NCBI GenBank assembly: GCA_016720805.1
Contig: JADKJZ010000014.1
Span: 1 to 64,000, forward strand
Direction: 5' to 3'
Length of the DNA stretch: 64,000 bases
Origin: Gemmatimonadota bacterium
GTDB lineage: Bacteria > Gemmatimonadota > Gemmatimonadetes > Gemmatimonadales > GWC2-71-9
How positions within the stretch are numbered: position 1 is the stretch's first letter; the number at the start of each line of letters is the position of its first letter. The notes beneath the pieces are model-generated. The model had not been told where the DNA came from, made no database searches, and worked only from the letters and a program-made list of their open reading frames with translations. Below, piece by piece: positions 10,794 to 20,800 of this stretch. Made by a program: the position numbers and the translations under genes.

Positions 10794-11000
10794 TCAGTCG
10801 AGCTTGAGCTTCAGGACCCGTCGCCCGACCACGGCGACGCCCAGCACAAAGACCGATTCCAGAAGAAAGCGGGGGCCACCGTCCGGAAGATTCGGGCGAT
10901 CGGTCCCCGGTCGCATTTTCATGATGTCCGGCGGCGGTCCGCGCCGTTCCGTCTGCCCGTCGGCCGTGCGGAGCTCCATTTCGCCGCCCTCTTCCGGCAT
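10794..11000 (-). CDS. 68-residue protein with one C-terminal membrane helix
   Basis: ATG at 11000 overlaps the stop of the DUF4405 gene (TGATG), so it is translated by coupling. The protein has a polar N-terminal half (MELRTADGQTERRGPP) and one helix, RFLLESVFVLGVAVVG, followed by a basic tail RRVLKLKLD that should stay in the cytoplasm. It is the last gene of a carbonic anhydrase-DUF4405 unit. Function unknown; possibly a small subunit of the membrane protein encoded just upstream. Confidence 0.55.
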   Translation of the reverse strand: MPEEGGEMELRTADGQTERRGPPPDIMKMRPGTDRPNLPDGGPRFLLESVFVLGVAVVGRRVLKLKLD

Positions 11001-11558
11001 CACCGCCCGCCGCCCCAGACCACCACCGCCAGCACCGCCGACACCACGGTGATCCAGAAGATCCGCGGGACGGGGCGCACCAGGAGCGGCTCGCCCTGGC
11101 TGGGCGGTTCGCCCGCCTGCCGCGCTCGCAGCGCGCGCCGCACCCCGTTGCTGATCAGGTCCCAATTGAGCGCCACGTGCAGCCCAAGGATGATCAGCGT
11201 GACTGTCGACGACGACTCATGCAGCTCGTGCCACATCCCGTAGCGCGCATTGGTCAGATGATTCGGGAAGATCGATTTCGACATGTAGAAGCCGGACGCC
11301 AGGGCCACGCCCATCGCCACGAAGAGCGCCACGTTGAGCAGCAGCGAGAGCGATGGCCGGCGCCTCCCCGCGGGAGGAGTTGGCCAATCGGGTCAGCGCC
11401 CACTCCCAGTGGATCACCAGGTGAAGCACGATGGTTGCCAGCAACGCCACCGCCAGCCACTCGTGGATCGGCACGCCGGTCAAGCGCCACGCCATCAGGG
11501 CAATGAACGCGACGAGCATGAGTGCGTCGAGGATCAGTGAGGTGATCCGCCGGGTCAT
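11000..11558 (-). CDS. DUF4405-type four-helix membrane protein (cytochrome b-like), one frameshift
   Basis: ATG at 11558 overlaps the carbonic anhydrase stop (ATGA). The first frame gives MTRRITSLILDALMLVAFIALMAWRLTG, IHEWLAVALLATIVLHLVIHWEWAL; after an indel near 11345 the second frame gives FVAMGVALASGFYMSKSIF, WHELHESSSTVTLIILGLHVALNWDLI and a last helix IFWITVVSAVLAVVVW. The His residues in IHEW, LHLVIHW, WHELHESS and GLHVALNW are spaced like heme b ligands of DUF4405/cytochrome b561-like proteins. Probably accepts or donates electrons in the inner membrane. Confidence 0.7.
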
Positions 11559-12182
11559 GCCGGCACCCCATCGAAAAAGGTGACCACCCCGGTCTCCAGC
11601 GAATACTCGGCGCCCACCACCAACAGGCCATCCTCTCGAATCAACTGTTCCAGGATCTCCGAGCCGTGTCGCAGATGGTTGGCGGAGGCGCGGATGTTGG
11701 CCCTGACCGCCTCGGCCACCAGGGCGTCGTGGTCGTGGGCGAGCGGCGTGTCGAGGAGCGACTCGACCGACGGCCGCACCAGGTCGACAATCGACCGGAT
11801 GTTGCGCGAGTGGGTCGAGCTCGGCGAGGGTGCAGCAGCTCCTCGATGGTGGCCACGATCGCGCCGCACTGCGAATGGCCCAGGACGACCACCAGCCGGG
11901 TGTGGAACCGTTCGGCCGCGAATTCGACGCTCCCGACCAGCGAGGGGCGACGATGTTGCCGGCAACCCGGATCACAAAGAGATCGCCGAGTCCCTGGTCG
12001 AAGACGATCTCGGCCGGAACGCGGGAGTCGGCGCAGCCGAGAATGATGGCGAAAGGCTCCTGACCTTCCGTCAACTCCGCGCGACGGGCTTGGTGGAGCA
12101 CCGGCGCGCCACCGCTGACGCTGGTGTTGAAACGGCGATTGCCGGCCTGGAGTCGGGCGAGGGCTTCGTGGGCAGGGATCAT
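11555..12182 (-). CDS. Beta-class carbonic anhydrase, two frameshifts
   Basis: Interconverts CO2 and bicarbonate using a Zn ion. The first 70 residues are clean: CADSRVPAE at 50-58 supplies the zinc Cys50 and the Asp52-Arg54 dyad. In a second frame VLGHSQCGA near 11880 gives the zinc His and second zinc Cys. The last part, back in another frame, ends EYSLETGVVTFFDG, the classic C-terminus of this family. Repaired length about 208 residues. Two indels near 11950 and 11835 separate the pieces. It is the first gene of a three-gene unit with overlapping stop/start codons. Confidence 0.85.
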
Positions 12183-12252
12183 GGAGGAAGGGTACTACCG
12201 GGCAGGGGGGCGCGGTGAGGGGGTCATCCGAAGTTATCCGGAGGGAACGACA

Positions 12253-12288
12253 ACCGGCCTGATGAGAGCTAGTTCTCGCCAGGCCGGT
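12253..12288 (-). terminator. Strong hairpin, probable terminator
   Basis: Perfect 9-bp stem ACCGGCCTG/CAGGCCGGT at 12253-12261 and 12280-12288, extended inside by GAGA/TCTC. It lies 66 bases after the stop of the zinc-ribbon gene. Read on the minus strand it is followed by TTGTCGTT, a weak T-rich tail. Confidence 0.45.
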
Positions 12289-12353
12289 AAAAGTGTCAAT
12301 TATTTATACAGCATGCAGCTCACTTATCGATCAGGGCTTCGCATCATCGCTCG

Positions 12354-13148
12354 TCACTTCGTCGGGGTCGTCTTCAGGAAGTCGTCGAGTAGCGTGCGGT
12401 GCGCCAAATACTCGGGACGCTTCATTGCGACCTCGGCGTCGAAGTGCTGGCGGAAGGCGAGTCGTGCTGCACGCCCGGCCGCGACGTTCCCTTGATAGTC
12501 CGCAATGAGTGCGCGGAGGTAGTCGACGAGGAGGTGATTCTTGGCACTCGCCACGATGGTGTCGACCTGCGCCACCGCACCGGGAAGGTGACCGACCTGC
12601 GCACGCAGCAAGGCGAGGTGAAAGCGCAGATCGTTGTTGCGATCGGCCGTCGGAAGATTCGTGAACGCCTGCTCCATCATCGGGAAGAATCGCACGACCG
12701 TGGCCGTGTCGCCCGACTGCACCGACGCCTGAATCCGATCGGCCAATCGCAGGAATTGCTCTTCGGGACTGAGTTTCGAGAGATCCGGTGGGGTGCCATC
12801 CGATGCCACGGCACCGCTCGGCGTCGGATCCACGCCAGCGGTGACGGTCGGACTGGGACGCGAGGCGGCCCACCCCAACGCTGCAATCGCCGCGACTCCG
12901 ATCATCGCCGGAATGGTCCACCCAGGCGTCCGACGCGAGGTGACCACGCTCGGTGTGTCGGCAGCGAACGGTTGCGCGTCACCACCGAAACTCGTCCCAC
13001 AATTCGCGCAAAACTTCGTACCCGGCGGCGCCACGATGCCGCATTGCCGACAGGCTGACTCGGCGGTCGCCATGCCGCAGCTCTCGCAGAATTTTCCGTG
13101 GACCGATGCGCCGCAGTGGGGACAGGATGTTGGGGATGAGTGCTGCAA
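12354..13148 (-). CDS. Double zinc-ribbon protein with membrane helix and TPR-like domain
   Basis: 264 residues. Two zinc ribbons occupy residues 9-50 (CPHC...CESC with Cys 9, 12, 21, 24; CRQC...CANC with Cys 33, 36, 47, 50). A membrane helix follows at about 78-96 (IPAMIGVAAIAALGWAA), then a helical region 120-264 that looks like degenerate TPRs (FLRLADRIQASVQSG, HLALLRAQVGHLPGAV, LRALIADYQGNVAAG). The start is TTG, supported by GGAGG four bases upstream. Zinc-ribbon/helix proteins of this shape often act as membrane-tethered scaffolds; no enzyme motif is visible. It is divergent from the multiheme operon and shares its upstream region. Confidence 0.65.
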   Translation of the reverse strand: MQHSSPTSCPHCGASVHGKFCESCGMATAESACRQCGIVAPPGTKFCANCGTSFGGDAQPFAADTPSVVTSRRTPGWTIPAMIGVAAIAALGWAASRPSPTVTAGVDPTPSGAVASDGTPPDLSKLSPEEQFLRLADRIQASVQSGDTATVVRFFPMMEQAFTNLPTADRNNDLRFHLALLRAQVGHLPGAVAQVDTIVASAKNHLLVDYLRALIADYQGNVAAGRAARLAFRQHFDAEVAMKRPEYLAHRTLLDDFLKTTPTK

Positions 13149-13347
13149 TGGGCCTCCGCCGCATCAAGTGATTGGCTTGAATCATTCAAGGGGCAGGCTG
13201 AGATTCGGCCCGCAATCTGCAATACGTACAAGTGTACAAAGAATGCACACCGATTCCGATACTGCCGGGTTGTGAGATCCGTATCCGACCGGATAGGATG
13301 TCCCCGCGGAACCACTTGCCGATTCGCTGCACGACTTGAGGGAAGGG
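13149..13347. promoter_or_regulatory. Divergent control region of the multiheme operon
   Basis: About 200 bases separate the zinc-ribbon gene from the cytochrome operon. Two dyads sit here: CTTGAATCATTCAAG at 13176-13190 (7-bp arms, one central base) and GTACA-AG-TGTAC at 13226-13237. TTGA/TCAA half-sites are those used by Crp/Fnr-family regulators, but the spacing (five bases) is one short of the usual FNR box. Either dyad could be an operator serving both directions. The region is less GC-rich than its surroundings, as expected of promoters. Confidence 0.45.
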
Positions 13348-14370
13348 ATGACCGAGCCTGCGCGCCAACTGCACACCGCCTACGAGATGCCCCGCCAGCC
13401 TGAACTGGTCCGGGCGCCTCAAGTATCGACGGCGGTCGATGCTGCACCCAGCACCGCGGTTCGGCCGACGCCAAAGCAGTCAGCCGCCGACGCCGCCCGC
13501 CGGGGTCGTTGGAAGATCTGGGGGTGGACCTTCGGGGTGGCGTTGCCGTTGGCTGCCGTCAACCTGATCGGCGCCCCGTACTATCTGGAGCCGATGGCCC
13601 TCCGGGTTCGCCACCCTTGGCATGCCATGCTCCGTCCGTCGGGGACCGTCGGCCTGACCGCCGGGATCATCGCCGTCGCGATCTTCATCTTCCTCTGGCT
13701 CTACCCGCTCCGGAAGAAGTACAAGCGCCTCGCCTTCCTCGGCTCGCTCGGCAAATGGATGGACGTGCACGTCGCCACGGCGCTGGCGATGCCCCTCCTG
13801 CTGGCGATTCACGCGACCTGGCGCGCCGATGGCGTGATCGGTCTCGGCCTGCTCTCGATGATGGTCGTGATCGCCAGCGGCGTGATCGGCCGGTACCTCT
13901 ACGTCCGGATTCCACGCGCTCGCAACGGCGTCGAGTTGACGCGTGAGGAAGTTGCCGGTCGGCGCCGCGAGTTGATCGGTGAGCTGGCCGAGACAACCGG
14001 ACTCGGCGTCGACGTGGTCGAACGCACCCTCGCGGTCGGGGCGCCGGTGGAGGCTGAGCAGAGCCTCGGCAAGATCTTCCTGCGGTTGCTGGCCGACGAT
14101 CTCACGCGGTGGCGTCGCACCTCGGAGCTGCAGCGCCGCTGGGCGGGAGTCGCACCGGCGGGGCGGCCGCTGAGCAAGGCTGCCCTCGGCGAGGCGGTGC
14201 GCCTGGCGTCGCAGGAGATGTCACTTGAGCAGCAGTCGCGCATGCTCGAGGCAACCCATCGGGTCTTCAGGTTCTGGCACGTGGCCCACCGTCCCTTCGC
14301 GGTGACGGCGATGGTTGCGGTCATCATCCACATCGTGGTCGTCCTCGCCGTCGGCGTGGTGCGGTACTAG
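13348..14370 (+). CDS. b-type cytochrome-like inner-membrane protein, first gene of electron-conduit operon
   Basis: About 340 residues. A polar N-terminal tail of roughly 55 residues leads into four or five helices: FGVALPLAAVNLIGAPYYL, VGLTAGIIAVAIFIFLWLYPL, then WMDVHVATALAMPLLLAIHATW with two His about 13 residues apart, a helix VIGLGLLSMMVVIASGVIGRYLY, a cytoplasmic helical insert of about 110 residues, and a last helix after FRFWHVAHRPFAV ending VIIHIVVVLAVGVV. The paired His in the third and last helices fit bis-His heme b binding. It would move electrons between quinone or the next gene's flavoprotein and the periplasm. The start is uncertain: ATG 13348 has its purine run directly adjacent, and ATG 13387 and TTG 13336 are alternatives. 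Confidence 0.7.
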   Translation: MTEPARQLHTAYEMPRQPELVRAPQVSTAVDAAPSTAVRPTPKQSAADAARRGRWKIWGWTFGVALPLAAVNLIGAPYYLEPMALRVRHPWHAMLRPSGTVGLTAGIIAVAIFIFLWLYPLRKKYKRLAFLGSLGKWMDVHVATALAMPLLLAIHATWRADGVIGLGLLSMMVVIASGVIGRYLYVRIPRARNGVELTREEVAGRRRELIGELAETTGLGVDVVERTLAVGAPVEAEQSLGKIFLRLLADDLTRWRRTSELQRRWAGVAPAGRPLSKAALGEAVRLASQEMSLEQQSRMLEATHRVFRFWHVAHRPFAVTAMVAVIIHIVVVLAVGVVRY

Positions 14371-14379
14371 GCCGCGACC

Positions 14380-15808
14380 ATGGAATCCCTCGCCACCCTC
14401 CTCGCCTTCGTGCTGATCACCGGGCTCGCCATCCGCATGCACCTGCGGTCCACGGCGAAGGCGGGCGGCGGGTCCGCGATGATGCCGAATTGTCCGCGGT
14501 GCGGCACGGCGCTCCACGTCGGGGCGATGCGGTGTCGTCAGTGCGGTGCGCCGCAGCAGGCCTACGAACTCGTCTCGGCGCCGGTCGTCGAGGGGGAGCT
14601 CGCAGCCGGGAGCGGCGAGCCGAAGGCGATGGTCCGTGCCGATGTCTGCGTCGGCTGCGGCACCTGCGTGGACGCCTGCCCGGAGCCGGGCGCGATCACC
14701 ATGCACAAGAAGCTCGCGGTGGTGGATGACGCCCTCTGCAAGGGCCACGGCGAATGCGTGGCGGCCTGTCCGGTCGGCGGCATTCTGGTGACGACGGGCG
14801 CGGCGGTGAACCGGGTCTCTGTCCCACTGGTCAATGCCAATTTCGAGAGCAACCTCCCCGGGCTCTACATCGTCGGCGAGCTCGGCGGGCGCGGGCTGAT
14901 CAAGAACGCGGTGAATGAGGGGCGCCTGGCGGTCGAGCACATCGCCGCGACGCTGACCCCGGCCACCGCCGACGAGCGCGACGCGGTCGACGTGCTGATC
15001 GTCGGCAGCGGTCCGGCCGGCCTGAGCGCGGGCGTCGAGGCGATCCGCAACGGTCTCAAGTACGTGATGGTCGAGCAGGGGGAGCTCTCGGAAAGCGTGC
15101 GCAAGTATCCGCGCCACAAGCTGCTGCTGGCGGAACCGATTCAAATGCCGCTCTACGGCAACCTCTGGGTGGCGGACACCTCCAAGGAGGCGTTGCTGCG
15201 CGCGTGGGAGAGCATCGTCGACAGTAGCGGGCTCCAGGTCCGGACTGGCGAGCGCGTCCTCAAGGTCACGCCCGAGGGGACCCTCTTTCAGGTCGAGACC
15301 TCGGCCGGCCGCTATCGGACGCGCCGCGTGGTGCTCGCGATGGGACGCCGTGGCTCACCGCGGAAGCTCGGCGTGATCGGCGAGGAGCTGAACAAGGTCG
15401 TCTACGAGATCGTCGAGATGGAGCAGTTTGCCGGGCGACGGGTTCTGGTGGTCGGTGGCGGCGACAGCGCGATCGAATCGGCGGTCGGCCTCGGAAACCA
15501 GGATGGCACCACGGTGCATCTCTCCTACCGTGGCGAATCGTTCCCGCGGATCAAGCCGCGGAATCAGGAGAAGCTCGATCGGGCGGTGGCGGCAGGGCGG
15601 ATCACCCTGTTGCTCCAGACGCAATTGCGCGAAGTGCGGGCCGACGTGGCGATCCTCGAGGGGCCGTCCGGGGGCGATGATCCTCCCGAACGACGATGTG
15701 GTGATCCGGATCGGTGGCGATGCGCCGTTCGCATTCCTCGAGCAGATCGGCGTGCGCATCGTGCAGAAGGACGTGCCGATTCCTCGGGATGTCGAGAGGG
15801 TGAGCTGA
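14380..15808 (+). CDS. FAD/NAD(P) oxidoreductase with zinc ribbon and ferredoxin domain, one frameshift
   Basis: Domains in order: N-terminal membrane helix (residues 5-20), zinc ribbon (Cys 38, 41, 52, 55), a two-cluster ferredoxin domain at 84-135, and a thioredoxin-reductase-like FAD/NAD(P) domain with GSGPAG at 209-214 and a second dinucleotide motif GGGDSA at 359-364. Ferredoxin cluster I is canonical (Cys 90, 93, 96, 100). Cluster II reads CKGHGECVAACP, with His123 where the second Cys normally sits. An indel near 15672 shifts the last 40 residues (DDVVIRIGGDAPFAFLEQIGV) to the next frame, ending at 15808. It would exchange electrons between NAD(P)H and the cytochrome b/c partners, anchored to the inner membrane. 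Confidence 0.85.
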
Positions 15809-17812
15809 TTGCGCTGGCTTCGGTGGCTCGGGCTGGTGGTCCTGGTGCTGCCGGGCCGAGTGGAGGCGCAGATCTCTCCGGGTCCGCTCGCGAAGGCGCA
15901 CCAGGCGCTCGAAGGGGCGACCAAGTGCTCGCAGTGTCATGGCCCCTCAAAGGACGCGATGCCACGACTCTGTCTGAGTTGCCACAAGGAAGTGACGCTG
16001 CTGGTGTCGCAGGGACGCGGCTACCACGCGCGCGAGGCGAAGACGTCGGGGAAGAGCTGCGCGTCGTGTCATCCGGATCATGCCGGTCGCGAATTCGCCA
16101 TGATCGCCTGGCCGGCCGGCGGCCGCGACCGCTTTGATCATCGCGGCGCGGGATGGGTGCTGGAGGGGAAGCATGCACCGCTCGCCTGCGCCAAGTGCCA
16201 CGTGGCGACCTACCGGACCGATCCGGCGGCGCTGATCTCGCCCCGCAAGGGATCACCGGGGTGGATGGGACTGGAGACGGCCTGCGCGTCGTGCCACGCC
16301 ACGGACGACCCGCACCAGAAGTCGCTGGGCCCGAAATGCGAGAAGTGCCACACCGCCGATGCGTGGGATCCGGCCCCGAAATTCGATCACATGAATTCCC
16401 GATATCGTCTGACCGGGGCCCATGAACAGGTGACCTGCAATGCCTGCCACCTCCCGCCGACACTCCGTATTACACCGGATGCCACTGGGAAGCGGAACCC
16501 CCTGTACCGCCCCCTGCCGTATGCCGAATGCTCGAGTTGCCACGCCGACCCGCACAAGGGGCGGCTGTCGTCAAAGTGCAGTGATTGTCACGTTACCCAG
16601 GGGTTTGATGTGCTGGATCGGCGCGGCTTCAACCACTCGCTGACTCGCTACCCGCTCCTTGGCAAGCATCGCCAGGTGAGCTGCGACGCATGTCACGGGC
16701 GGGACATGGTGAAGCCACGGCCGGTCTCCACCACCTGTACCGCGTGTCATGCCGATCGGCATGCCGGCGAGGCGACGCTGGCGGGCGAGGTGGTCGACTG
16801 CGCCGCCTGCCATCGGGTCGAGGGCTTCGCCCCATCGACCTTCACCGTGGCCCAGCACGGCACCGCGCGTTACCCGCTGGGCGGCAAGCATCGCGTGGTC
16901 CCCTGCGCCTCGTGCCACAAGGCGACCAAGGCGGCGGGGGCGGCCAGCGTGACGCACCTGCGAGTCGCCTTCGCCACCTGTACCTCCTGCCACGTCGATG
17001 CGCACGGCGCACAGCTACCCGGGACGGCGTGCGAGAGCTGCCACAGCGATCTCGGGTGGAAGGAGCTCCGGTACGATCGGGCCACGCACAGCACGACGAC
17101 GCTGCCCCTCGAGGGTCGGCACGCGGCGATTGCCTGCACCGATTGTCACTCGGCGTCCCGCAGCGGGTTGCCGGCCCTCGCGAAGACGACGGCGCTCGGG
17201 ACCGCGGGACTCCAGTTCAAGCTGAAGGAGACGCGGTGTGCGGCGTGCCACGCCGATCCGCACGCCATCGCGGGCGAGGCGCGCCGTCGCGACACGACCC
17301 TCACGTGTGGCGACTGCCACTCGGCGACGGCGTTCCGCCCGTCGACGATCGGGATGGAATCGCACGCGCGGTTCTCGTTTGCCCTCGAAGGTGCCCATCG
17401 CGCGGTGCCCTGTCGCGAGTGCCATAGTGGGCTGCCGGCGTCGAGCGGGATTGCGACGGGCCGGGCATCGCTCGTCGGGGCGTCCAGCACGATGGCTCGG
17501 GTGGCCCTGGGCGTGCCGAAGGGCACCACCTGCGCCAGCTGCCATCAGACGCCGCACGGAACGCAATTCGACGCGCGCCCCGACAAGGGCCGGTGTGAGG
17601 CGTGCCACACCAGCGATCGCTTTGTCGGGGCGCTCCGCTTCGATCATGAACGGCAATCGGCGTTTTCGCTCACCGGGGCGCACGCCGCGGTTCCCTGCGC
17701 CAAGTGTCATCGCACCGAGCAGGTCGGTGGAACCGCACGGGTGATCTACCGCCCCGTCGCCACGAGCTGCGAAAGTTGTCACAAGGCCAAGCCGGCCGGA
17801 GGGGTGCAATGA
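15809..17812 (+). CDS. Secreted multiheme cytochrome c with 23 CxxCH motifs
   Basis: 667 residues, starting with TTG immediately after the previous TGA. Signal peptide LRWLGLVVLVLPGRVEA, cleaved before Gln. I count 23 CxxCH heme-attachment motifs spread evenly to the C-terminus (CSQCH near residue 39 to CESCH near 658). Between them a pattern recurs six or more times: aromatic/x-His, about 8-10 residues, Leu-x-Gly-x-His, four residues, CxxCH (for example FDH...LTGAHEQVTCNACH), supplying distal His ligands. This makes bis-His c-type hemes likely throughout. Periplasmic electron carrier or wire. The stop overlaps the next start (ATGA at 17809-17812). Confidence 0.92.
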   Translation: MRWLRWLGLVVLVLPGRVEAQISPGPLAKAHQALEGATKCSQCHGPSKDAMPRLCLSCHKEVTLLVSQGRGYHAREAKTSGKSCASCHPDHAGREFAMIAWPAGGRDRFDHRGAGWVLEGKHAPLACAKCHVATYRTDPAALISPRKGSPGWMGLETACASCHATDDPHQKSLGPKCEKCHTADAWDPAPKFDHMNSRYRLTGAHEQVTCNACHLPPTLRITPDATGKRNPLYRPLPYAECSSCHADPHKGRLSSKCSDCHVTQGFDVLDRRGFNHSLTRYPLLGKHRQVSCDACHGRDMVKPRPVSTTCTACHADRHAGEATLAGEVVDCAACHRVEGFAPSTFTVAQHGTARYPLGGKHRVVPCASCHKATKAAGAASVTHLRVAFATCTSCHVDAHGAQLPGTACESCHSDLGWKELRYDRATHSTTTLPLEGRHAAIACTDCHSASRSGLPALAKTTALGTAGLQFKLKETRCAACHADPHAIAGEARRRDTTLTCGDCHSATAFRPSTIGMESHARFSFALEGAHRAVPCRECHSGLPASSGIATGRASLVGASSTMARVALGVPKGTTCASCHQTPHGTQFDARPDKGRCEACHTSDRFVGALRFDHERQSAFSLTGAHAAVPCAKCHRTEQVGGTARVIYRPVATSCESCHKAKPAGGVQ

Positions 17813-20800
17813 CACGCGTCTTGCTGCGCGGCCTGTCGGCCGCCGTGGTGCTGCTGTCGCTGCTCGTCGGCCGCGCCCCGGCGCAGTCCGGCGCCAACCC
17901 GCACGGTCCGTCGATCGGGGCCTGTGCCACCTGCCATCGTCCCGAGGGATGGAAGCCGGTGCGAATCGCCGCCACCTTCCGCCACGCCGAGCGGACCTTC
18001 CCGCTCGTTGGGGCGCATGCGACGGCGACCTGTACCGCCTGCCACACCACGCTGGAGTTTTCGAAGACCAAGGCGGCCTGCGCCTCATGCCACCAGGACG
18101 TCCACCGCAGCGAGCTCGGCACCGAGTGCGCGCGATGCCATACCACGCGCAGCTTCACCGACCAGGCGCGGCTCTCCCGTCTGCACGAGGAAAATCGGTT
18201 CCCGCTCCGCGGGGCGCACGTGGCGACCGCCTGTGAGGCGTGTCACACACCGACCAGCGCCGGGCAGCCCCAGTTCGCGAATCGTCCGTCGACCTGCATC
18301 AGCTGCCACAAGGCCGACTACGACAAGGCGGCTGCGCCGAAGCACTCGGCGGCCGGCTTCCCGACCAACTGCCTGACCTGCCACAGCGAGACGGCGTGGC
18401 GCGGTGCCCCGTTCGACCACCAGACGACCCAATTCCCGCTGACCGGGGCGCACCAGGCGACCCAGTGCGCGACCTGTCACGCCGACGGCGTCTATCGCGG
18501 CAAACCGACGACGTGCGTCTCGTGCCATCGGCCGCAGTTCGACCAGACCAGGATGCCGGCGCACAACGCCGCCGCCTTCTCCACCGATTGCACCACCTGC
18601 CACACCACCACGGTGTGGCGCGGGGCGACGTTCGACCACAACACCACCACGTTCCCGCTGACCGGTGGCCACCAGGCGACGCAGTGCGCCGCCTGCCATA
18701 CCGATGGCGTCTTCAAGGGGAAGGCCACGAGCTGCGTGTCGTGTCATCGCCCCAATTTCGACCAGACCAAGACGCCGCCGCATGGCGCGGCGGGCTTCTC
18801 GACCGATTGCACCACCTGCCACACGACGACGCGGTGGCTCGGCACGCCGTTCAATCACACGACGACCCGCTTCCCGTTGACCGGCGGACACCAGCCGCTC
18901 ACCTGCGCCTCGTGTCACGCCGATGGCGTGTACAAGGGGAAGTCGATGACCTGTGTCTCCTGTCACCGGCAGAACTTCGACCGCACGACCGTGCCGCCGC
19001 ACGCGGCGGCCGGCTACTCCACCGATTGTGCCAGCTGCCACAACTCGACGGCATGGCTCGGCGCGGGCTTCAATCACAACACCACCCGCTTCCCGCTGAC
19101 CGGCGGGCACCAGGCGGTCACCTGCGCGTCGTGCCATGCCGATGGCGTGTACCGTGGTCGCTCGATGACCTGCGTCTCATGCCATCGGCAGAGCTTCGAT
19201 CAGGCGCGGACCCCGCCACACGCGTCCGCCGGCTTCTCGACCGAGTGCACCACCTGCCATACCACCACCCGGTGGCAGGGCGGGACGTTCAACCACTCGA
19301 CCACGCAGTTCCCGCTCACGGGTGGCCACCTGACGGCGACGTGCGTCTCGTGCCACGCCGACGGCGTCTATCGCGGCAAGTCGCAGACCTGCGTGTCGTG
19401 CCATCGCAGCAACTACGACGCCACTCGGACGCCGGCGCACGCGGCGGCCGGCTACTCGACCGATTGCACCACCTGCCACACGACGACCCAGTGGCTCGGC
19501 GCGAACTTCAATCACAGCACGACGCAATTCCCGCTGACGGGCGGCCACCTCACGGCGACCTGCGCGTCGTGCCATGCCGACGGCGTGTACCGCGGCAAGC
19601 CGACCACCTGCATCTCGTGTCACCGGACGAATTACGATGCCACGCGGACGCCGGCCCACGCGGCTGCGGGGTATTCGACGGATTGCACCACCTGCCATAC
19701 CACGACCCAGTGGCTCGGTGCGGCCTTCAATCACAACACGACCCGCTTTCCGCTGACGGGTGGCCACCTCACGGCGACCTGTGCCTCGTGTCACGCGGAT
19801 GGGGTCTACCGCGGCAAACCCACGGCCTGCCTGTCGTGTCACCAGGCCGACTTCACGCGGACCACCACGCCGCCGCACGCCGCCGCGGGCTTCGCGACCG
19901 ATTGCACGACCTGCCACACCACGACCCGATGGGAGGGCGCGACTTTCAACCACGGGACCACGCGCTTCCCGCTGACCGGCGGTCACCAGGCGGCCTCGTG
20001 CGCGTCCTGTCACGCCGACAACGTCTACCGCGGCAAGTCGATGACCTGCGTCTCGTGTCACCGCACCGACTATGACGGGACGCGGACGCCGGCACATGCC
20101 GCGGCAGGGTACTCCACCGACTGCACCACCTGTCACACCACCACCCGGTGGCAGGGTGCGACGTTCAACCACAGCACCACCCGCTTCCCGCTGACCGGTG
20201 GTCACCTGACGGCGACCTGTGCGTCGTGCCATGCCGATGGGGTCTACGCCGGGAAGCCGACGACCTGCGTGTCGTGTCACCGCACCAACTACGATGCGAC
20301 CCGCACGCCCGCCCACGCGGCGGCAGGCTACTCGACCGACTGCACCACCTGCCACACCACCACCCAGTGGCTCGGTGCGACGTTCAATCACAGCACCACC
20401 CAGTTCCCGCTCACCGGAGCGCACCAGGCGGTGAGCTGCGCGAGCTGTCACGCCGACGGCGTCTATCGCGGCAAGCCGACGACCTGCATCTCCTGCCACC
20501 AGACGGATTTCAGTGGGACGACGACGCCGCCGCACGCGGCCGCCGGCTTCTCGACGACTTGCACGACCTGCCACACCACGACGCGGTGGGAGGGGGCGAC
20601 CTTCAACCACGGCACGACGGCGTTCCCGCTGACCGGCGCGCACGTGACGACCACCTGCGCCTCGTGCCACCGGAACAACGTCTATCGCGGCTTGCCGGCG
20701 ACCTGCATCTCCTGCCACCAGCAGGACTACACCTCGGCGACCAATCCGTCGCACTCGGGGTCGGCGTTCCCGACGACCTGTGCCACCTGCCACACCACGA

